The notes beneath the pieces are model-generated. The model was given only the letters and a program-made list of their open reading frames with translations, was not told the origin of the DNA and did no database searches. From Actinomycetes bacterium (lineage in GTDB: Bacteria > Actinomycetota > Thermoleophilia > Solirubrobacterales > 70-9), in the NCBI GenBank assembly GCA_016861045.1, contig BOKP01000003.1, positions 311,501-375,500 of the forward strand: 64,000 nt of DNA, in the 5' to 3' direction. Shown here piece by piece: positions 7,755 through 17,413 of this stretch. The position numbers and the translations under genes were made by a program. Position 1 is the first letter of the stretch, and each line of letters begins with the position of its first letter.

Positions 7755-8626
7755 CCCAGCCAGACCGACCGGCGCCGGCTGACCATCTCCTCGAGGTTCT
7801 CCTGGATCCGCGCCCGCACCTCCTGCGCGACGGACTGGACCAGCGCCTTGTCCTCGGCCGGGTCCGGCCCCATCGCGGTCGTGTCGATCGGTTCCAGGAA
7901 GCGGATCCTGAACTTGGCCGGCAGGTAGCCGAGCATCCCGAGCGGGCCGAGCCACGGAAAGGTCGGCGTCAACGGGAAGTAGAGCAGCCCCGTTGCCCTC
8001 TGCAGGAGCCGCGAGCGGGCGAACACGGGTGCCGCCTCCTCGGCCCCGACGACGCAGACGGGCACGATCCGGGCCTGACCGCGCATCGCGGCCTCGACGA
8101 ACCCGCCGCGCCCGAAGCGCCGCACCCTGTAGCGGTCCTTGACGAGCTTCTCGGTGCCCTTGCGGCCCTCGGGGAAGACGAGCACCAGGCCGCCCTCGTC
8201 GTAGAGCAGGCGGTGGACGTTGGCCGGATGGGCGGGAACGCAGCCGATCTTCGGCAGCAGCGCCGAGAACCCCGGATAGCCCTTGAAGAAGTGCTCCACG
8301 GTCATGTGCAGCGGCCGCGGGTGCGGGTGCTCATCGCGGATCGCCTTGCCGATCATCACCGCGTCCGGCGGCAGCGCTCCGGCGTGGTTGGAGACGAGCA
8401 ACGCTCCGCCCTCGTCGGGAACGTTCCCGACCCCCTCGACCTCGCAGCGGAACCAGTACCGGTAGAAGAACTCGACCAGGGTCGCGTCGAAGACGGCCTC
8501 GACCCGCTCGGAGCGGCCTCAGTCGTCGATCCGGCGGTCGGGCTCGATCGCCGGCAGGAGCGCACGCATCCGCTCGCGGTCGCGGGGGTCGAGCTCGGAG
8601 CCGGACCGCCCGGCGGGGCCGGGCAT
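7751..8626 (-). pseudogene. PlsC-family acyltransferase interrupted by an in-frame TGA
   Basis: This codes for a 1-acylglycerol-3-phosphate acyltransferase-like protein (lysophospholipid acylation at the membrane), with SNHAG (the NHxxxD-type motif, in the form NHAGALPPD), VFPEGRKGTE and VPVCVVGAEE. Read from the ATG at 8626, the frame holds 35 codons (start MPGPAGRSGSELDPRD), then TGA at 8519-8521, then continues in the same frame (GRSERVEAVFDATLVEF) into the conserved domain. Restoring TGG gives DDWGRSERVE and a protein of 291 residues. After the TGA there is no ATG or GTG until beyond the conserved NHAG motif; the only usual start before it is the TTG at 8401. It is a nonsense mutation, a sequencing error, or a gene started from a rare codon. 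Confidence 0.7.
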
Positions 8627-8706
8627 CGGGGCCAGCGATGTGTTGCGCGGGGCCACGATGGGATCTTCGCACCAAGCGCCGGCCCCGGCGAGGCCGGGGC
8701 GGTGGC

Positions 8707-8712
8707 TAAGCT
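8707..8712 (+). promoter_or_regulatory. -10 box, leaderless start of the hydrolase
   Basis: TAAGCT lies 6 nt before the ATG at 8719. Confidence 0.55.
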
Positions 8713-8718
8713 CGATCC

Positions 8719-9705
8719 ATGGCGGAGCCCGAGTCCGGCCGGGGAAGGCGGAGGCGCCCGCCGCGAGCTGTCACCTACCCGTACCGGCGGATCGAGCGCG
8801 TCGAGGTGACACCCGCGGACGAGCCCGATCCGTACGGCGACGATTCGCCGGCCTGGCTCGCGATCGACTGGGGACGGCACCTGCGGACGATCGAGGCCGG
8901 CGGGACGCCGATCAACTACGCGGAGATCGGCGAGGGGCCGGCGATCGTCTTCGTGCACGGCCTCGGCGGCTGCTGGCAGAACTGGCTCGAGAACATGCCG
9001 CGGATGGCGGCGCTCGGGTTCCGGGCGATCGCTCTCGACCTGCCCGGCTTCGGCTCCAGCCCGATGCCTCCCTGGCAGATCTCGATCCCCGACTACGGCC
9101 GGCTGCTCGGCGGCTTCCGGGAGGCGCTCGGCCTCGACGCCTGCACCCTGGTCGGCAACTCGATGGGGGGCTTCATCGCCGCCGAGGTGGCGGTCGGGGA
9201 GCCGGAATGGGTCGAGCGGCTCGTCCTCGTCTCCTCGGCCGGGATCAGCCATGCACGGATGCGGCGGGGGCCGGTCCTCGCCGGCGCCCGGGTCAGCGTG
9301 CTCGTCAACCCGCTCCTGCGGCGACTCGACATCGCGGCGATGAGGCGTCCCGGGCTGCGCGGCCTGCTGATGGGCGGCGTTATCCGCCATCCCGAGTGGA
9401 TGCCGCGGGAGATGCTGGTCGAGTTCATCGCGCCCGCGCTCGGCGCCCCGGGCTTCGTCCCGGCGGTGGCCGCGCTGACCGGATACGACCTGCTCGACCG
9501 CCTCGCGCGGATCCGCATGCCGACGCTCGTCGTCTGGGGCCGGGACGACCTCGTGGTTCCGGCCGCGGATGCCGCCGGCTTCATCGAGCGCATCCCCGGG
9601 GCGCGGCTCGTCGTCTTCGACGACTGCGGCCACCTGCCGATGGCGGAGCGTCCGGTCCGGTTCAACCGGCTGCTCGCGGGCTTCTGTGGCGCCCGCGCGA
9701 GCTAG
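8719..9705 (+). CDS. Alpha/beta hydrolase
   Basis: A 328-residue alpha/beta-hydrolase-fold enzyme. The oxyanion-hole motif HGLGG starts at residue 80, the nucleophile elbow GNSMGG has Ser148, an acid is available in VVWGRDDLVV, and the catalytic His is in DCGHLPM near the C-terminus. Residues 1-60 are a polar Arg-rich extension absent from minimal family members. The cap region (about 175-235) carries RRGPVLAGARVSVLVNPLLR, as in ester or C-C bond hydrolases. The substrate is not predictable. It is divergent from the acyltransferase gene and converges on the MBL-like gene, whose stop it overlaps by 4 nt. Confidence 0.9.
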   Translation: MAEPESGRGRRRRPPRAVTYPYRRIERVEVTPADEPDPYGDDSPAWLAIDWGRHLRTIEAGGTPINYAEIGEGPAIVFVHGLGGCWQNWLENMPRMAALGFRAIALDLPGFGSSPMPPWQISIPDYGRLLGGFREALGLDACTLVGNSMGGFIAAEVAVGEPEWVERLVLVSSAGISHARMRRGPVLAGARVSVLVNPLLRRLDIAAMRRPGLRGLLMGGVIRHPEWMPREMLVEFIAPALGAPGFVPAVAALTGYDLLDRLARIRMPTLVVWGRDDLVVPAADAAGFIERIPGARLVVFDDCGHLPMAERPVRFNRLLAGFCGARAS

Positions 9706-10322
9706 CCGCGGGCTCGGACCATCGACACGATCGCCAGCGGGATGCGGCGCCGCGAGGCCGCGAGCGCGTCCGCCAGGGCGGCCGCGGTCGCCGGCCCGTG
9801 GATCCCGGTCCCATGCCCGGTCAGCAGGTGCATGGGCTCGAGCTCGGCGAGGCGCCGCGGTGGCAGCGCCCGCAGCATCGGATGCACGCCGACGGCCTCA
9901 TCGCCGGCCCGGAAGTAGCGGGCGGTGCCGACGGCCTCGGGGACGATCAGGGCCCGATCGGCGGGCGAGTGGATCGCGACCTCGCGCCAGAAGCGGCGGT
10001 CGAGGACCTTCACCGGCTCGAGCCCGCTGCCCTCGATGCCGGTGAACGGCAGCCGGTGAAGCGGCGCCCCGAGCCGCTCGGCGAAGGCGCCGCAGTCGCG
10101 CTCGTGGCGATCGAGGAGCTGCAGGACGCCGGCCACGCCCTCGCCCCCGGCGACGGTCGCGATCCGCTCGTCGACCCCGGGGGCGTCGACCGGATCGATC
10201 ACCCAGACCTTGCCGCCGCCGTCACCGAGCCGGACGCAGTGGCTGGCGCGCTGCATCAGCTCGCCGCGGTCGGCGAGCCAGCTCAGGCCGAGATCGTGCT
10301 CCTCGAACCGCGGCCGTCCCAT
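9702..10322 (-). CDS. Degenerate metallo-beta-lactamase-like protein
   Basis: A 206-residue protein whose layout resembles MBL-fold proteins: KVWVIDPVDAPG (first strand and Asp), LLDRHERDCGAFAERLGAPLH, FWREVAIHSPADRALIVPEAVG, and a C-terminal LLTGHGTGIHG. The canonical HxHxDH metal motif is reduced to DRHERD, so only part of the zinc site remains (His, Asp and later His residues). It may bind one metal or none. No signal peptide. It converges on the hydrolase gene with a 4-nt overlap of the 3' ends. No specific function can be assigned. Confidence 0.72.
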   Translation of the reverse strand: MGRPRFEEHDLGLSWLADRGELMQRASHCVRLGDGGGKVWVIDPVDAPGVDERIATVAGGEGVAGVLQLLDRHERDCGAFAERLGAPLHRLPFTGIEGSGLEPVKVLDRRFWREVAIHSPADRALIVPEAVGTARYFRAGDEAVGVHPMLRALPPRRLAELEPMHLLTGHGTGIHGPATAAALADALAASRRRIPLAIVSMVRARG

Positions 10323-10386
10323 TCAGCGCCCGCCCGGTGCCCGACGTTGAGTAGCCGCCACGGATGATCGTCCGGCGGCGGCGGCG

Positions 10387-10392
10387 TAGCCT
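10387..10392 (+). promoter_or_regulatory. -10 box, leaderless start of the zinc-ribbon ORF
   Basis: TAGCCT lies 8 nt before the ATG at 10401. Confidence 0.5.
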
Positions 10393-10400
10393 CGGAGACG

Positions 10401-10604
10401 ATGACGATCTCCCGTTGCCCCGCCTGTGGAATGGTGACCGTAGCGGTGGCCGACGAGCGCTCGCCTTCGCGCTGCGAGCACTGCGGGCACCACCTCGACG
10501 AGTCCGCCCCGGCGAGCCGCACCGGCTCCGGCTCGATCGAGAGCCGCGTCCGCGAGCGACTCTACGGCCGCCAGGGCCTCGGGCGACGCCTCGTCAGGCG
10601 GTGA
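10401..10604 (+). CDS. Small zinc-ribbon protein
   Basis: A 67-residue protein with two knuckles, CPACG at residues 6-10 and CEHCG at about 25-29, followed by a basic tail ([19 protein letters not shown]). The layout is that of a zinc ribbon with a nucleic-acid or protein-binding tail. The TAGCCT box 8 nt upstream supports a leaderless start. Its 3' end overlaps that of ilvD by 11 nt on the opposite strand. No name can be given. Confidence 0.65.
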   Translation: MTISRCPACGMVTVAVADERSPSRCEHCGHHLDESAPASRTGSGSIESRVRERLYGRQGLGRRLVRR

Positions 10605-12276
10605 CGGCGCCCTCCGAGGCGCTCGAGACGGTCGCCGCATACTTCGCCATCACCCCCGATCGGTAGGCGGGCTCGGGCGGCTCGTAGGCGGCGACGCGCG
10701 CCGCGATCTCCTCGTCGTCCAGGTCGACGTCGATCCGGCGGGCGTCGACGTCGACGGTGATCATGTCGCCCTCGCGGATCGCCGCTATCGGTCCGCCCTT
10801 GACCGCCTCGGGAGCGACGTGGCCGATCATCAGGCCGCGGGTCGCGCCTGAGAACCGGCCGTCGGTGATCAGCGCCACGTCCTCGCCGTGGCCGCTGCCG
10901 ACGATCGCCGCGGTGACCTGCAGCATCTCGCGCATGCCGGGGCCGCCGGTAGGCCCCTCGTTGCGGATGACGATGATGTCGCCGGGGTGGATCCCTCCCG
11001 CCTTGACCACAGCGAAGCAGTCCTCCTCGCATTCGAACACGCGCGCGGGCCCGGTCTGCCCCGTCCGCTCGGTGCCGGCGACCTTGACCACGGCACCGTC
11101 GGGGGCGAGGTTGCCGTGGAGTATCGCGAGGCCGCCCTGCGCCTTGACCGGGTCGCCGACGGGACGGACGACATCCTGGCCCGGCGCCTCGTCGGCGCGG
11201 TCGGCCTCCTCGCCGATCGTCCTCCCGGTGACCGTGATCTCGTCGCGGTTGAGCAGGCCGGCCTCCGACAGCCGGCTGAGGATCAGCGGCACGCCGCCGG
11301 CGCGGTAGAGGTCGGTCGCCACGTAGCGCCCGCCCGGCTTCATGTCGGCGAACAGCGGCGTCCGCCGCGAGATCCGCTCGAAGTCGGCGATCTCGAGCGC
11401 GACGCCCGCCTCGCGCGCGACCGCGAGGAGATGCAGGACTCCGTTCGTCGAGCCGCCGGACGCGCAGACGCAGGCGATCGCGTTCTCCAGCGACCCCCTG
11501 GTGATGATCCGGCTCGGGCGCAGGTCGGCGGCGAGGACCTCCATCACCAGCTCCCCGACCTTCTCGGCGACCGTGCCCTTCTCGTCGTCCTCGGCGGGCA
11601 CCATCGCCGAGCCGCCGGCGGAGATGCCGAGCGCCTCGAACGCACAGGCCATGGTGTTGGCGGTGAACTGGGCGCCGCAGGCTCCGGCTCCGGGGCTGGC
11701 GACCCCCTCGAGCTCATGGAGCTCCTCGTCGGTCACGGTGCCCGCGGCGTGGCCGCCGATCGCCTCGAAGACGTCGAGGATCGTGACGTCGCGGCCGTGG
11801 TAGCGGCCCGGGGCGATCGACCCCCCGTACAGCATCAGCGACGGGACATCGAGGCGCGCCAGGGCCATCACGCACCCGGGGATCGTCTTGTCGCAGCCCG
11901 ACAGCGCGACCAGCGCGTCGAACTGGTAGCCGCGCGCGGTGAGCTCGATCGAGTCGGCGATCACCTCGCGGCTGACGAGCGAGCTCTTCATGCCCTTGGT
12001 CCCCATCGTGATCCCGTCCGAGATCGCGACCGTGTTGAACTCCATCGGCGTTCCGCCGGCGGCCCGGATCCCGTCCTTGATGTGCTCGGCGAGGCCGCGG
12101 AGGTGGTAGTTGCACGGCATCGCCTCGATCCAGGTGTTGGCGATCCCGATCGTCGGCCGGCGGAGCGCCTCGTCGTCGAAGCCGATCCCCTTCATGTAGG
12201 CGCGGGCGGCGGCCCGATCGGGACCGTCGAAGACGGCGGCCGAGCGGGGACGCGGTGGTGTGGGGGATTCGCTCAT
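10594..12276 (-). CDS. ilvD: Dihydroxy-acid dehydratase
   Basis: A 560-residue enzyme that dehydrates 2,3-dihydroxy-isovalerate and 2,3-dihydroxy-3-methylvalerate in valine, leucine and isoleucine synthesis. Fe-S ligands lie in [12 protein letters not shown] and [12 protein letters not shown]; the N-terminal MPCNYHL and PTIGIANTW segments and the C-terminal [10 protein letters not shown] and GHVAPEA segments are intact, and the length is standard. The start at 12276 follows the family's N-terminus; the longer frame is non-coding. No other ilv or leu gene is nearby, so it appears to be a single-gene unit. Confidence 0.97.
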   Translation of the reverse strand: MSESPTPPRPRSAAVFDGPDRAAARAYMKGIGFDDEALRRPTIGIANTWIEAMPCNYHLRGLAEHIKDGIRAAGGTPMEFNTVAISDGITMGTKGMKSSLVSREVIADSIELTARGYQFDALVALSGCDKTIPGCVMALARLDVPSLMLYGGSIAPGRYHGRDVTILDVFEAIGGHAAGTVTDEELHELEGVASPGAGACGAQFTANTMACAFEALGISAGGSAMVPAEDDEKGTVAEKVGELVMEVLAADLRPSRIITRGSLENAIACVCASGGSTNGVLHLLAVAREAGVALEIADFERISRRTPLFADMKPGGRYVATDLYRAGGVPLILSRLSEAGLLNRDEITVTGRTIGEEADRADEAPGQDVVRPVGDPVKAQGGLAILHGNLAPDGAVVKVAGTERTGQTGPARVFECEEDCFAVVKAGGIHPGDIIVIRNEGPTGGPGMREMLQVTAAIVGSGHGEDVALITDGRFSGATRGLMIGHVAPEAVKGGPIAAIREGDMITVDVDARRIDVDLDDEEIAARVAAYEPPEPAYRSGVMAKYAATVSSASEGAVTA

Positions 12277-12299
12277 CGCGGGGATTCTCGCGGATCGGG

Positions 12300-12890
12300 T
12301 CAGACGCCGCCGACGCCGTCGACGTTGCCCTCGGCGGCGGTGGGCGTGCCACCGGTCCACTCGCTGAGCCTGGCGATGTCGCGGCGGACGTGGTCGGGGT
12401 CGAGCTGGCGACCCGGCAGGTGCATGTTCGCCTCGTTGACGAGCGCGTGCTCGTCGGCGCGCAGGGCGAGCCACTTGGCGAGCACGTCGTCGGCCGCGGG
12501 CAGGCGTTCGCCGGCGGCCGCCTCCTCGCGATCGGGAAATGAGACGCAGTGCTCGTTGAGCAGCTCGCCGGTGGTCGCGTCGAAGCTCACGATCGGCTTG
12601 TGCGGGTAGATCAGATAGCCGTAGGCGTGGCCCTCCCCGCCGAAGAGGTGCAGGAAGCCGAGCGCCCGATACGCCTCGAGCGCGTCGGCGCCGACAACCT
12701 GACCGAGCAGGCGCTCGGCCCGGCGCTCGGCACGGAGCTCCTCGCCGGGATCGGGAACGGCCCAGCCGACCGGCCGTCGCGGCTCGCGGCGCTCGCGCCG
12801 GCGCAGGCGGCGGACCAGGTCCGGGCCGTAGGCGACCGCGGCCAGCGCCAGGCAGATGATCGCCAACGCCGCCGCCGCGCCGGCGCTCAT
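12300..12890 (-). CDS. Membrane-anchored protein of unknown function
   Basis: A 196-residue protein. One transmembrane helix (about residues 5-24, [17 protein letters not shown]) is followed by a strongly basic stretch ([13 protein letters not shown]), indicating Nout-Cin orientation. The cytoplasmic domain has [20 protein letters not shown], then [20 protein letters not shown] and [11 protein letters not shown]. Comparable ageing cytosolic domains occur in several actinobacterial proteins of unknown role. Its ATG overlaps the stop of the upstream 80-residue ORF (ATGA). Confidence 0.72.
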   Translation of the reverse strand: MSAGAAAALAIICLALAAVAYGPDLVRRLRRRERREPRRPVGWAVPDPGEELRAERRAERLLGQVVGADALEAYRALGFLHLFGGEGHAYGYLIYPHKPIVSFDATTGELLNEHCVSFPDREEAAAGERLPAADDVLAKWLALRADEHALVNEANMHLPGRQLDPDHVRRDIARLSEWTGGTPTAAEGNVDGVGGV

Positions 12891-13129
12891 CCCCCCACCG
12901 CCGGCGGGATGAAGATGATTCGGTCGGCGTCCGCGGGCACCTCGTCGAAGTCGCACACCCGAATCGCCTCGCGCCGGCCGGCGGAGCCGGTCGGGACGGC
13001 GGCCCACATGCCGAGGTCGAGCTGGCGGCGGAACGCCTCGATCAGCCGCGCCTCGTCCTCGGCCAGCGCCGGGTCCCCTTCCGCCAGCAGCTCGTCGCCG
13101 TGACCGGAGCGCATGCGGACGAGCTGCAT
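12887..13129 (-). CDS. Small conserved-looking hypothetical protein
   Basis: An 80-residue acidic protein. A Leu/Glu-rich helix ([20 protein letters not shown]) is followed by [18 protein letters not shown] and the end [14 protein letters not shown]. The pattern looks like a folded alpha/beta protein and I recall similar small proteins in this class, but can name no family. It is coupled by ATGA to the membrane-anchored gene and starts 8 nt after the thiD stop on the same strand, so all three may share a transcript. Confidence 0.65.
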   Translation of the reverse strand: MQLVRMRSGHGDELLAEGDPALAEDEARLIEAFRRQLDLGMWAAVPTGSAGRREAIRVCDFDEVPADADRIIFIPPAVGG

Positions 13130-13136
13130 GGGCCGA

Positions 13137-13949
13137 TTATGGCAGCGGTGGCCGCGGGCGCCGGTCGGCGATCGCGAGCGCGTCGACCGGTCCGGCGCCG
13201 GCGCCGAGGTCGCGGAGCCCGGCCGCGACCGCCTCCCCCGCCCGGCGGCGGGCCTCGATTGCCGCGGCGCGAAGCGGAAACCCGAGCGCCAGCAGCGCCG
13301 CCACGGTCGAGCTGTGCGTGCAGCCCGACCCGTGTGCCGCCCCCGATCGATGCACGGCGCCCGGGATCGGCAGCGCCTCGCCGCCGTCGTCGAGGAGGTC
13401 GATGCCGTCGGCGTGGCCGCCGGTGACGATCACGGCCCGCGGCCCGAGCCGGCGGATCGCGCCCGCCAGCTCCGCCCCCCTCGCGGCCCCGCCGGCCGCC
13501 GCCAGGACCCGGGCCTCCGGGAGGTTCGGCGTGACGACGGCCGCGCGCGGCAGGATCCGCTCGATCAGCGCCCCCCGGGCCGACTCGTCCAGGAGCCGAG
13601 CGCCGCTCTCGGAGACCATGACCGGATCGACGACAACGGGGGCGTCGCCGACCAGGTCCAGCGCCGCGGCGACGGCGTCGATGATCGCCTCGTTCCCGAG
13701 CATCCCGACCTTGACCGCGTCGACCCCGATGTCGCCGGCGACGGCCTCGACCTGGGCGACGATCACGTCGCCCGGCACCGGGTGGATCGCCGTGACGCCG
13801 ACCGTGCTCTGGGCGGTGATCGCCGTGATCGCGGTCGTGCCGTGGACGCCGGCCGCGGCGAATGCCTTTAGGTCGGCCTGGATCCCCGCCCCGCCTCCGG
13901 AATCCGAGCCGGCGATCGCCAGCGCCACCGGTGTCCGCGAGCGTTCCAC
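13137..13949 (-). CDS. thiD: Hydroxymethylpyrimidine/phosphomethylpyrimidine kinase
   Basis: A 270-residue ribokinase-fold enzyme that phosphorylates HMP to HMP-P and HMP-PP for thiamine synthesis. The N-terminal signature [18 protein letters not shown] is exact. [14 protein letters not shown] and the C-terminal anion hole [16 protein letters not shown] (catalytic region) are intact. It starts with GTG. No other thi gene is near. It heads a minus-strand group with two unknown small genes downstream. Confidence 0.95.
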   Translation of the reverse strand: MERSRTPVALAIAGSDSGGGAGIQADLKAFAAAGVHGTTAITAITAQSTVGVTAIHPVPGDVIVAQVEAVAGDIGVDAVKVGMLGNEAIIDAVAAALDLVGDAPVVVDPVMVSESGARLLDESARGALIERILPRAAVVTPNLPEARVLAAAGGAARGAELAGAIRRLGPRAVIVTGGHADGIDLLDDGGEALPIPGAVHRSGAAHGSGCTHSSTVAALLALGFPLRAAAIEARRRAGEAVAAGLRDLGAGAGPVDALAIADRRPRPPLP

Positions 13950-14033
13950 TGCGGCGATCCTAGGGACCGGCGCGCCCGTGCCGGTCCCGACCTGCGCCCA
14001 CGGTGACCGCGATCGGGCCGGGGCGGCCGGCCG

Positions 14034-15296
14034 TCAGCGGGATCCGCACCCCGCGGACGGAGCGCTCGGCGCCGGCGCCTGCAGCATCGTCCGCGTCCAG
14101 CGGCCGCCGTGGTCGCATGTCAGGTAGCCGTGGCGCTCGAGCGTGGCCAGGGCCCGCAGGGCCGAGCCGAGCTCGAGCCCGGCGGCGACGGCGACCGCGT
14201 CGGGGGTCGCGGCGCCGGTCTCGACCGCGTCGAGCGTCGCCGCGCCCTCCACCCCGAGCTGCGGCCCGGTGATCGGCGCCGGGTCGGCGCCCGGGCCGAG
14301 GAGCGCATCGAGCGCGTCGCGGGCGTCGCGGATCACCGCGGCGCCGTCGGCGAGCAGCCCGTTCGTACCGCTCGACCGCCACGAGCTCACCGGCCCGGGG
14401 ACCGCGCCGACGATGCGCCCGCAATCGCCGGCCATCTCGGCGGTGATCAGCGATCCCGAGCGCTCAGCGGCCTCGACGACCACGGTGAGGCCGGAGAGCG
14501 CCGCCATCAGCCGGTTGCGGGACGGGAACATCCAGCGAAAGGTCGGCGGCGCGCCCGGCAGCTCCGAGATCGCGGCGCCGGAGTCGAGCACCCGCCGGTA
14601 GAGGCCACCGGCGGAACGCGGGTAGGCCCGCTCGGCACCGGGGCCGAGGACGGCGAGCGTGGCGCCGCCCCCGGCCAGCGCCCCTTCGTGCGCCGCGGCG
14701 TCGATCCCGAGCGCCAGCCCGCTGACGACGACGATCCCCGCGCCGGCGAGAGCCCGCCCGAGCTCGAATGCGACCTCGCGTCCGTACGGGCCGGCGCGGC
14801 GCGCGCCGACGATCGTGACCGCTCGCTTCGGCTCGATCGCGGCGAGCAGCTCGCGATCGCCACGGCCGAACAGGGCATGTGGCCGCGATGCGTCGAGCAC
14901 GTCGAGGGCCGCCGGCAGGGGCGAGTGGGCGCAGATGCTCCAGCCACCGCCGCCGCGGCCGGCCTCCGCAGCTCGCGGCGCACCCGCCCGCCGCCGCTCC
15001 GCCTCCTCCCCCGGCCGCCGGTCGCCGGGTGGCCCGGCGGCCGCCGCCCTCGCCGCGGCCCCGGCCTCGCGCAGGCGCCGGCGCCAGTCGGCGGGCGCGA
15101 TCGCGGCGGCCAGCCGCTCGTCGTCGAGCGCGAGCAGGTCGCGCGCCCGGGCGCCGGCGCGTTCGCCCACCGACCGCTCGATGCGGCCCGCCAGGTTGCT
15201 GAGCAGAAAGCCGCGCCGGGCACAGCGCGGGCAGGCCGGCCCGGACCGCCGCCGATCGGTCGCAGCGGCACCGGTCGACTCCGTCTCGGCGCTCAC
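14034..15296 (-). CDS. dprA: DNA processing protein DprA
   Basis: A 420-residue protein that loads RecA onto incoming single-stranded DNA in natural transformation. A Cys pair near the N-terminus (CPRCARRG) is unusual. Residues 60-110 are a helical domain with a low-complexity Ala/Arg linker. The Rossmann core carries [53 protein letters not shown] and GSLITAEMA. The C-terminal winged helix (about 345-400) is present. The start overlaps the comM stop. With ComM it suggests competence-type DNA uptake or repair. Confidence 0.93.
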   Translation of the reverse strand: MSAETESTGAAATDRRRSGPACPRCARRGFLLSNLAGRIERSVGERAGARARDLLALDDERLAAAIAPADWRRRLREAGAAARAAAAGPPGDRRPGEEAERRRAGAPRAAEAGRGGGGWSICAHSPLPAALDVLDASRPHALFGRGDRELLAAIEPKRAVTIVGARRAGPYGREVAFELGRALAGAGIVVVSGLALGIDAAAHEGALAGGGATLAVLGPGAERAYPRSAGGLYRRVLDSGAAISELPGAPPTFRWMFPSRNRLMAALSGLTVVVEAAERSGSLITAEMAGDCGRIVGAVPGPVSSWRSSGTNGLLADGAAVIRDARDALDALLGPGADPAPITGPQLGVEGAATLDAVETGAATPDAVAVAAGLELGSALRALATLERHGYLTCDHGGRWTRTMLQAPAPSAPSAGCGSR

Positions 15297-16792
15297 CTGC
15301 CGCCTCGCCGCCGCATCGAGAGCGCCTCGTCCACGTGGTCGGCGGTGACGGCGCGGGACCCGGCGAGGTCGGCGCAGGTCCGCGCGATCCTGATCACCCG
15401 CATCCAGCCGCGACCGCTCAGCCGGGCGCTCGCGTGGCCGTCGACCAGCCGCGACCGCGCGTCGCGATCGAGGCCGGCGGTCTCGGCGATGTCGCGGTCG
15501 CTCATCGTCGCGTTGCTCCGACCCTCGCCGAGGCGCACGCGCTGGGCCTTGCGGGCGGCCGCCACACGCCCGGCGACGACCTCGGACGACTCGCCGGGAT
15601 CGCCGTCGAGAGCCGCCGCCGAGGGCTGCTCGACCCCGAGCGCGATGTCGAAGCGGTCAGCGAGCGCGCCGCTCAGCCTCGCCGCGTATGCGCGGATCCG
15701 CTCGGGGCTGCACCCGCAGCGCGGCGAGCCTTCCCCGTGGCCGCAGGGGCACGGGTTGGCGGCGGCGAAGAGCTGGAAGCGGGCCGGGAAGCGGACGGAC
15801 CCGCGCGCCCGGGCGATCGTCACGGCGCCGTCCTCGAGCGGCTGCCGCAGCGCCTCGAGCGCGGGCCGGGAGAACTCGCCGAGCTCGTCGAGGAAGAGCA
15901 CCCCGTGGTGGGCGAGCGTGATCTCGCCGGGGCGCGGCGGGCTGCCGCCGCCGACCAGCCCCGCGGTCGAGATCGTGTGATGGGGGGCGCGGAAGGGGCG
16001 GCTCGCCAGCGTCCCGTCCCGGCACGGCCGGCCGGCGACGCTGGCGATCTTCGTCGCCTCGATCGCCTCGCGGCGCGAGAGCGGCGGCATGATCGAGGGC
16101 AGCCGTCGCGCCGCGAGCGACTTGCCGGCTCCCGGCGGGCCCACGACGAGAGCCGCGTGGCCGCCCGCCGCCGCGACCTCGAGGCCGCGGCGCAGGCCGG
16201 GTTGGCCCTTCAGGTCGGCGAGATCCGGCAGCGGCGCGCCGCCGCGAAGCGGCGAGGGCTCGGGGGCGGGCGCCCGGGGGACCTCGCCGGAGGCGAGCGC
16301 CACGAGGTCGCGAAGCCCGCCCAGGGAGGCCACCCGCAGCCCCTCGACCAGGCGCGCCTCGGTCGCGTTCGCCGCCGCGACCGCGATCCCGTCGCCGTCC
16401 AGGTGCCCCGCCTGCTCGGCCATCGCCAGCACCCCGGACAGCGGCCGGATCGATCCGTCGAGCCCGAGCTCCCCGGCGAGCCACCAGCGCTCCAGTGCCG
16501 CGCCCTCGAGCTGCCCTCCCGCGACCAACACCGCCGCCGCGATCGCCAGGTCGAACCCGGGCCCCGCCTTGCGGAGGTCCGCCGGCGCGAGGCTGGCCGT
16601 GATCCGCTGCAACGGGAACTCGAACCCGCTGTTGACGATCGCCGCCCGGACCCGCTCCCGCGCCTCGCGGACCGCGGCATCGGGCAGGCCGACGAGGGTG
16701 AAGGCCGGCAGGCCGCGACGGATGTCGACCTCGACGTCGACGCCCGTCGCATCGACGCCGACGATCGCGAGGGTCCTGGTTCGCGCGAGCAC
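15293..16792 (-). CDS. comM: Magnesium chelatase-like AAA ATPase (ComM/YifB)
   Basis: A 499-residue AAA+ protein related to ComM, the branch-migration helicase of transformation. The N-terminal ChlI-type domain starts ARTRTLAIVGVDATGVDVEV. Walker A is GPPGAGKSLAAR, Walker B FLDELGEF, and the sensor region QLFAAANPCPCG includes the zinc-like Cys set (CPCGHG...RCGC). The start is the GTG at 16792, where the family begins, with TAGCGT 7 nt upstream; the extra 34 codons of the longer frame are Arg-rich and non-conserved. It overlaps dprA by 4 nt. Confidence 0.93.
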   Translation of the reverse strand: MLARTRTLAIVGVDATGVDVEVDIRRGLPAFTLVGLPDAAVREARERVRAAIVNSGFEFPLQRITASLAPADLRKAGPGFDLAIAAAVLVAGGQLEGAALERWWLAGELGLDGSIRPLSGVLAMAEQAGHLDGDGIAVAAANATEARLVEGLRVASLGGLRDLVALASGEVPRAPAPEPSPLRGGAPLPDLADLKGQPGLRRGLEVAAAGGHAALVVGPPGAGKSLAARRLPSIMPPLSRREAIEATKIASVAGRPCRDGTLASRPFRAPHHTISTAGLVGGGSPPRPGEITLAHHGVLFLDELGEFSRPALEALRQPLEDGAVTIARARGSVRFPARFQLFAAANPCPCGHGEGSPRCGCSPERIRAYAARLSGALADRFDIALGVEQPSAAALDGDPGESSEVVAGRVAAARKAQRVRLGEGRSNATMSDRDIAETAGLDRDARSRLVDGHASARLSGRGWMRVIRIARTCADLAGSRAVTADHVDEALSMRRRGGR

Positions 16793-16799
16793 GCCGCCG

Positions 16800-16805
16800 A
16801 CGCTA
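16800..16805 (-). promoter_or_regulatory. -10 box, leaderless start of comM
   Basis: TAGCGT on the minus strand, 7 nt before the GTG at 16792. Confidence 0.5.
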
Positions 16806-16985
16806 GGCGGCGGCGACGCACGTGTAGCGCATCGGCGTGCCGATTCCCGCGCGCGAGCATGCCGGATCACGAGCGCGCGCACGAAGGTCGCCACCGCGGC
16901 ACGATTCCGTCACGCTCCGGCACGTTCGCGGACCCACGGGTGACGACCGCCCCGCCAGCATCCCGGCGATGGAGGACCGGGAAGG

Positions 16986-17357
16986 ATGACGAGAGCGCGG
17001 CTCGAGACCGGCCGGATCGGCGAGGAGGCGGCCTGCCGGCACCTCGAGCGCCGCGGCCTGCGGATCGTCGCCCGCAACTGCCGAACCCGGTTCGGCGAGC
17101 TCGACGCGATCGCGCTCGACCGGGAGACGCTGGTCTTCGTCGAGGTGAAGACGACCCGGCCCGGCGCCACCACGGGCCCGGTGCTGCCGGCCCATGCCGT
17201 CGGACGGCGCAAGCAGATGCAGGTCCGCCGCCTCGCCCGCGCGTGGCTGGCCGAGAACGTGCCGCCCCGCCACGGCTCGATCCGCTTCGACGTCGTCGGC
17301 GTCAGCCTCGATGGCTCGAGCCCCGTCGCCGTCGAGCACATCCCGGGAGCGTTCTGA
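16986..17357 (+). CDS. yraN: UPF0102 endonuclease-fold protein YraN
   Basis: A 123-residue protein with the Holliday-junction-resolvase-like (PD-(D/E)xK) fold. The N-terminal TGRIGEEAACRHLERRG is followed by RFGELDAIA and then FVEVKTTR (E-x-K), the putative metal site. Function in vivo is not established. The start has GGAGG about 10 nt upstream. It is divergent from comM across a 193-bp interval with no other gene. YraN next to rnhB, comM and dprA is the usual bacterial arrangement. Confidence 0.92.
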   Translation: MTRARLETGRIGEEAACRHLERRGLRIVARNCRTRFGELDAIALDRETLVFVEVKTTRPGATTGPVLPAHAVGRRKQMQVRRLARAWLAENVPPRHGSIRFDVVGVSLDGSSPVAVEHIPGAF

Positions 17358-17413
17358 TCGGGCCGCGCGGCGATCGACGCGGCTTGCAGGCCGGCCCGGT
17401 TGCGCCCCGCCGG

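Noticed and set aside
5523-7928. Open frame of 801 codons on the plus strand
   Set aside because: It is antisense to the L,D-transpeptidase and epimerase, whose motifs are clear. Long antisense frames are common in high-GC DNA and its translation has no domain.
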